Source of the DNA: Actinomycetota bacterium
Lineage (GTDB): Bacteria; Actinomycetota; Humimicrobiia; Humimicrobiales; Humimicrobiaceae
NCBI GenBank assembly: GCA_004376325.1
Contig: SOKC01000123.1
Coordinates: forward strand, 1-35,622
DNA: 35,622 nt
Direction of reading: 5' to 3'
The first letter of the stretch is position 1, and every line of letters starts with the position of its first letter. The notes under the pieces were generated by a model. That model made no database searches. It worked only from the letters and a program-made list of their open reading frames with translations, and was not told the origin of the DNA. A program made the position numbers and the translations under genes. This document shows, piece by piece, positions 34,009 through 35,622 of this stretch.

Positions 34009-34969
34009 AAAATGAGCTTCCTTCTTCCTTTTTTTTATACCATTTTATAAAGTTTTCGATACCTTCCTCTATAGAGGTCTCAGGTTGATATTTTAACATT
34101 TTTTTAGCTTTTCTAATATCAGCATAAGTTGTAAACACATCCCCGGGTTGAGCATCTGCATATTTTATAACAGCTTTGCGGTTAATTGCTTTTTCTATTA
34201 AGTTTATCAGTTTTAATAAATTAATTGGTTTTGAGTTGCCTAAATTTATAATTTCATATCCATTGATCTTATCGAGGCTGCTAATAATACCAGAGATTAT
34301 GTCATCAATATAGGTATAATCCCGTGATGAGGTTCCATTGCCATATACTTCTATAGGTTTTTCCTCTAATATGTGTCTGGTAAATTTATGAATAGCCATT
34401 TCAGGTCTCTGGCGTGGGCCATAAACGGTGAATAACCTGAAGCAAAGAATAGAGATATCGTATAGATGATGGTAGGTGTAACAAATAAGCTCACCTGATT
34501 TTTTGGTTGCAGCATAAGGAGATATTGGATTATCTACATTATCATCTTCTGAAAATGGGACTTTTTTGTTGTCACCATATACTGAAGACGAAGAGGCGAA
34601 AATGAATTTTTTTATGCCATAATCTTTGCAGGCTTCTAAAAGATTAATGGTTCCTTGAACATTTACTGCTTCATAAAGCAAAGCATTGCTTAACGAGGGT
34701 CTTACACCTGCTCTTGCAGCCAGGTGAATTATTATGTTTATCTTTTGAGCTGAGAATATCTCATTTATCTTTTCCTTATTTAATATGTCTAACCTGTATA
34801 AGGTGAAATTTTTGTTATCTATAATATTTTTTAGGTTGTTTTCCTTTATTTTTGGGTTATAGTAATTATTAAAATTGTCTATGCAGATTATTTTGTGATT
34901 CAGATCTATTAATTTTTCACAGAGATGGGAGCCTATAAATCCAGCTCCACCAGTAATAAGTATATACAT
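34001..34969 (-). CDS. NAD-dependent nucleotide-sugar epimerase (UDP-GlcA 4-epimerase-like)
   Basis: A 322-residue extended SDR: GGAGFIGSHL (7-16), IDNFNNYYNPKIKENNL, HLAARAGVRPSL, FASSSSVYGDNKKVPF, the catalytic SPYAATKKSGE and RLFTVYGPRQRPEMAI. This combination, particularly the AARAGVR and GPRQRPEMA loops, is that of UDP-glucuronate 4-epimerase-like proteins rather than GalE. It would supply a nucleotide sugar such as UDP-galacturonate to the locus. It heads the six-gene minus operon; a TATAAT at 35028-35033 on the minus strand is a possible promoter. No Shine-Dalgarno is evident before the ATG. Confidence 0.87.
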   Translation of the reverse strand: MYILITGGAGFIGSHLCEKLIDLNHKIICIDNFNNYYNPKIKENNLKNIIDNKNFTLYRLDILNKEKINEIFSAQKINIIIHLAARAGVRPSLSNALLYEAVNVQGTINLLEACKDYGIKKFIFASSSSVYGDNKKVPFSEDDNVDNPISPYAATKKSGELICYTYHHLYDISILCFRLFTVYGPRQRPEMAIHKFTRHILEEKPIEVYGNGTSSRDYTYIDDIISGIISSLDKINGYEIINLGNSKPINLLKLINLIEKAINRKAVIKYADAQPGDVFTTYADIRKAKKMLKYQPETSIEEGIENFIKWYKKKEEGSSFYD

Positions 34970-35027
34970 GTTAATGTTTTTAAAAAGCTTTTAAATTATT
35001 CTGTAATGGTAATAAAATTATTAACTA

Positions 35028-35033
35028 ATTATA
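35028..35033 (-). promoter_or_regulatory. Possible -10 for the epimerase operon
   Basis: TATAAT on the minus strand, about 59 bases before the ATG at 34969, in a 203-base AT-rich gap that holds nothing else recognisable. There is no convincing -35. Confidence 0.3.
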
Positions 35034-35172
35034 CACAAAAAAAAATTTTAGCAATATTGAATTTTTTAAGTTTTGCTAGTTGAGCTTGGTGTTTAAAAAT
35101 AATATATTAAAATTCTTGTTCCTAATAGACACAAGGCATCTATAGAGAGATAATTCCATTTTTTTTATGTTT

Positions 35173-35622
35173 TTATTTATAAAAATCAATTTTACTAAAA
35201 TAAACTGCTAAGTTTCGATTATCATTATTTATCCCAAGTTGTATAGGGCTTATTAAATATTTAAATTTAAATTTTAAAATATTATATTCCTCTATTAATA
35301 ATTCTTTGGGGATAGTAAGGGTATATTTTTTTTGCTCAGGGCTATCTAAAGTAAATTTTCCTATATTATTACCATTTAAAAAAATTTCTACTGTCTGGTC
35401 TATTTCGGGAGTGTATAATGACATCATGGTTATATCAAGATTATAATTTGTCTGATCTTCAAAGTTTAAGAAGAGCAAAGACTCTTTCTGGTTGGCCCAT
35501 GTTCCAAGTTCATCTATAAAAGACCAGCCATAATTTAAATAATTAGAATTATTTAATTCATTAAATAAAAAGGTAAATTTATTATCATCAAGATCAACTT
35601 TTATTATCTCTTCTGATGTTGG
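35173..35622 (-). CDS. C-terminal part of a membrane glycosyltransferase-like protein (DUF7024-like sandwich), 5' partial
   Basis: The tracked ORF starts at a TTG at 35478, but the frame is open to the right edge and reads PTSEEIIKVDLDDNKF, then YLNYGWSFIDELGTWANQKES, into LLFLNFEDQTNYNLDITMMSL. So 149 residues of a longer protein are visible. The pattern G-W-S-x3-E-x-G-T-W followed by a beta-sandwich with VEIFLNGNNIGKFTL and IPKELLIEEYNILKFKFKYLISP is that of the C-terminal domain fused to several bacterial membrane glycosyltransferases (DUF7024-like). The N-terminal membrane part would lie outside the window. The family name is from pattern recognition only. Confidence 0.6.
   Translation of the reverse strand, partial: PTSEEIIKVDLDDNKFTFLFNELNNSNYLNYGWSFIDELGTWANQKESLLFLNFEDQTNYNLDITMMSLYTPEIDQTVEIFLNGNNIGKFTLDSPEQKKYTLTIPKELLIEEYNILKFKFKYLISPIQLGINNDNRNLAVYFSKIDFYK

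Noticed and set aside
1-35622. CRISPR arrays, tRNAs, rRNAs, insertion sequences
   Set aside because: Read for regular direct repeats, cloverleaf signatures and transposase motifs; none was seen.

Overview
ORGANISM. The window is AT-rich bacterial DNA with tightly packed, mostly co-directional genes and mainly TAA stops. It is one long accessory locus for cell-surface polysaccharide. No rRNA, tRNA or housekeeping marker is present, so taxonomy stays open. A Wzt-type O-polysaccharide exporter, a UbiA plus HAD pair like those making decaprenyl-phospho-phosphoribose, and many polyprenol-sugar enzymes would fit a low-GC diderm or candidate-phylum bacterium (Atribacterota-like, or a low-GC actinobacterial relative). 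That is inference only.

LAYOUT. (1) 1-725: 3' end of the ATP-binding subunit of an ABC O-polysaccharide exporter (wzt), open at the left edge. (2) 788-1239: a hicB-hicA toxin-antitoxin pair. (3) 6490->1262, minus: a four-gene operon with a GT4-GT2 double glycosyltransferase, a GT4, a UbiA prenyltransferase and a HAD phosphatase. (4) 6615->15148, plus, divergent from (3): a GT2-GT4 double glycosyltransferase, two lipid-flippase-like membrane proteins flanking rfbD, an SGNH hydrolase, then a polytopic glycosyltransferase and an unrecognised membrane protein. (5) 18389->15200, minus: a small YLDAGTGS membrane protein, a methyltransferase with kinase-like motifs in its N-terminal half, and an LTA-synthase-like sulfatase. 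(6) About 18.4-27.0 kb: three large polytopic glycosyltransferase-like proteins and a GT2 - DUF2304 - flippase set. A truncated gene lies at each end of this block: a DUF2723 N-terminus at 18660-18797 and a GT2 active-site relic at about 27011-27057. (7) 27058-29099, plus: a membrane-anchored protein with DUF11-like repeats and an SGNH domain, then a 53-residue membrane peptide. (8) 34969->29149, minus: a six-gene operon with an epimerase, a GtrB/ArnC-like GT2, a radical SAM/SPASM protein, an SDR, a hexapeptide acyltransferase and a flippase-like protein. (9) 35173-35622, minus: the C-terminal part of a protein running off the right edge.

HOW IT FITS TOGETHER. Cytoplasmic GT2/GT4 enzymes can build a chain from nucleotide sugars (RfbD gives dTDP-rhamnose). 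Two membrane GT2s and the UbiA/HAD pair can load sugars onto polyprenyl phosphate. The LPG_synthase_TM-like proteins may move lipid-linked sugars, and the polytopic GT39/GT87/DUF2723-type enzymes would use them outside. Acyltransferase, SGNH hydrolases, sulfatase-like transferase and methyltransferase would decorate the product, and the Wzt exporter would carry one chain type out.

MOST INTERESTING. (a) The methyltransferase at 16781-18172 has an N-terminal D-x4-N...D kinase-like signature. With the Wzt C-terminal domain at the left edge this suggests a WbdD-like chain-capping system with reversed domain order, together with a small membrane protein and a sulfatase. (b) The 18.4-27.0 kb block carries a gene fragment at each end, each related to a full-length gene inside it, which points to recombinational assembly. 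(c) Several promoters look like extended -10 elements (TGnTATAAT), and two share a 15-base core.
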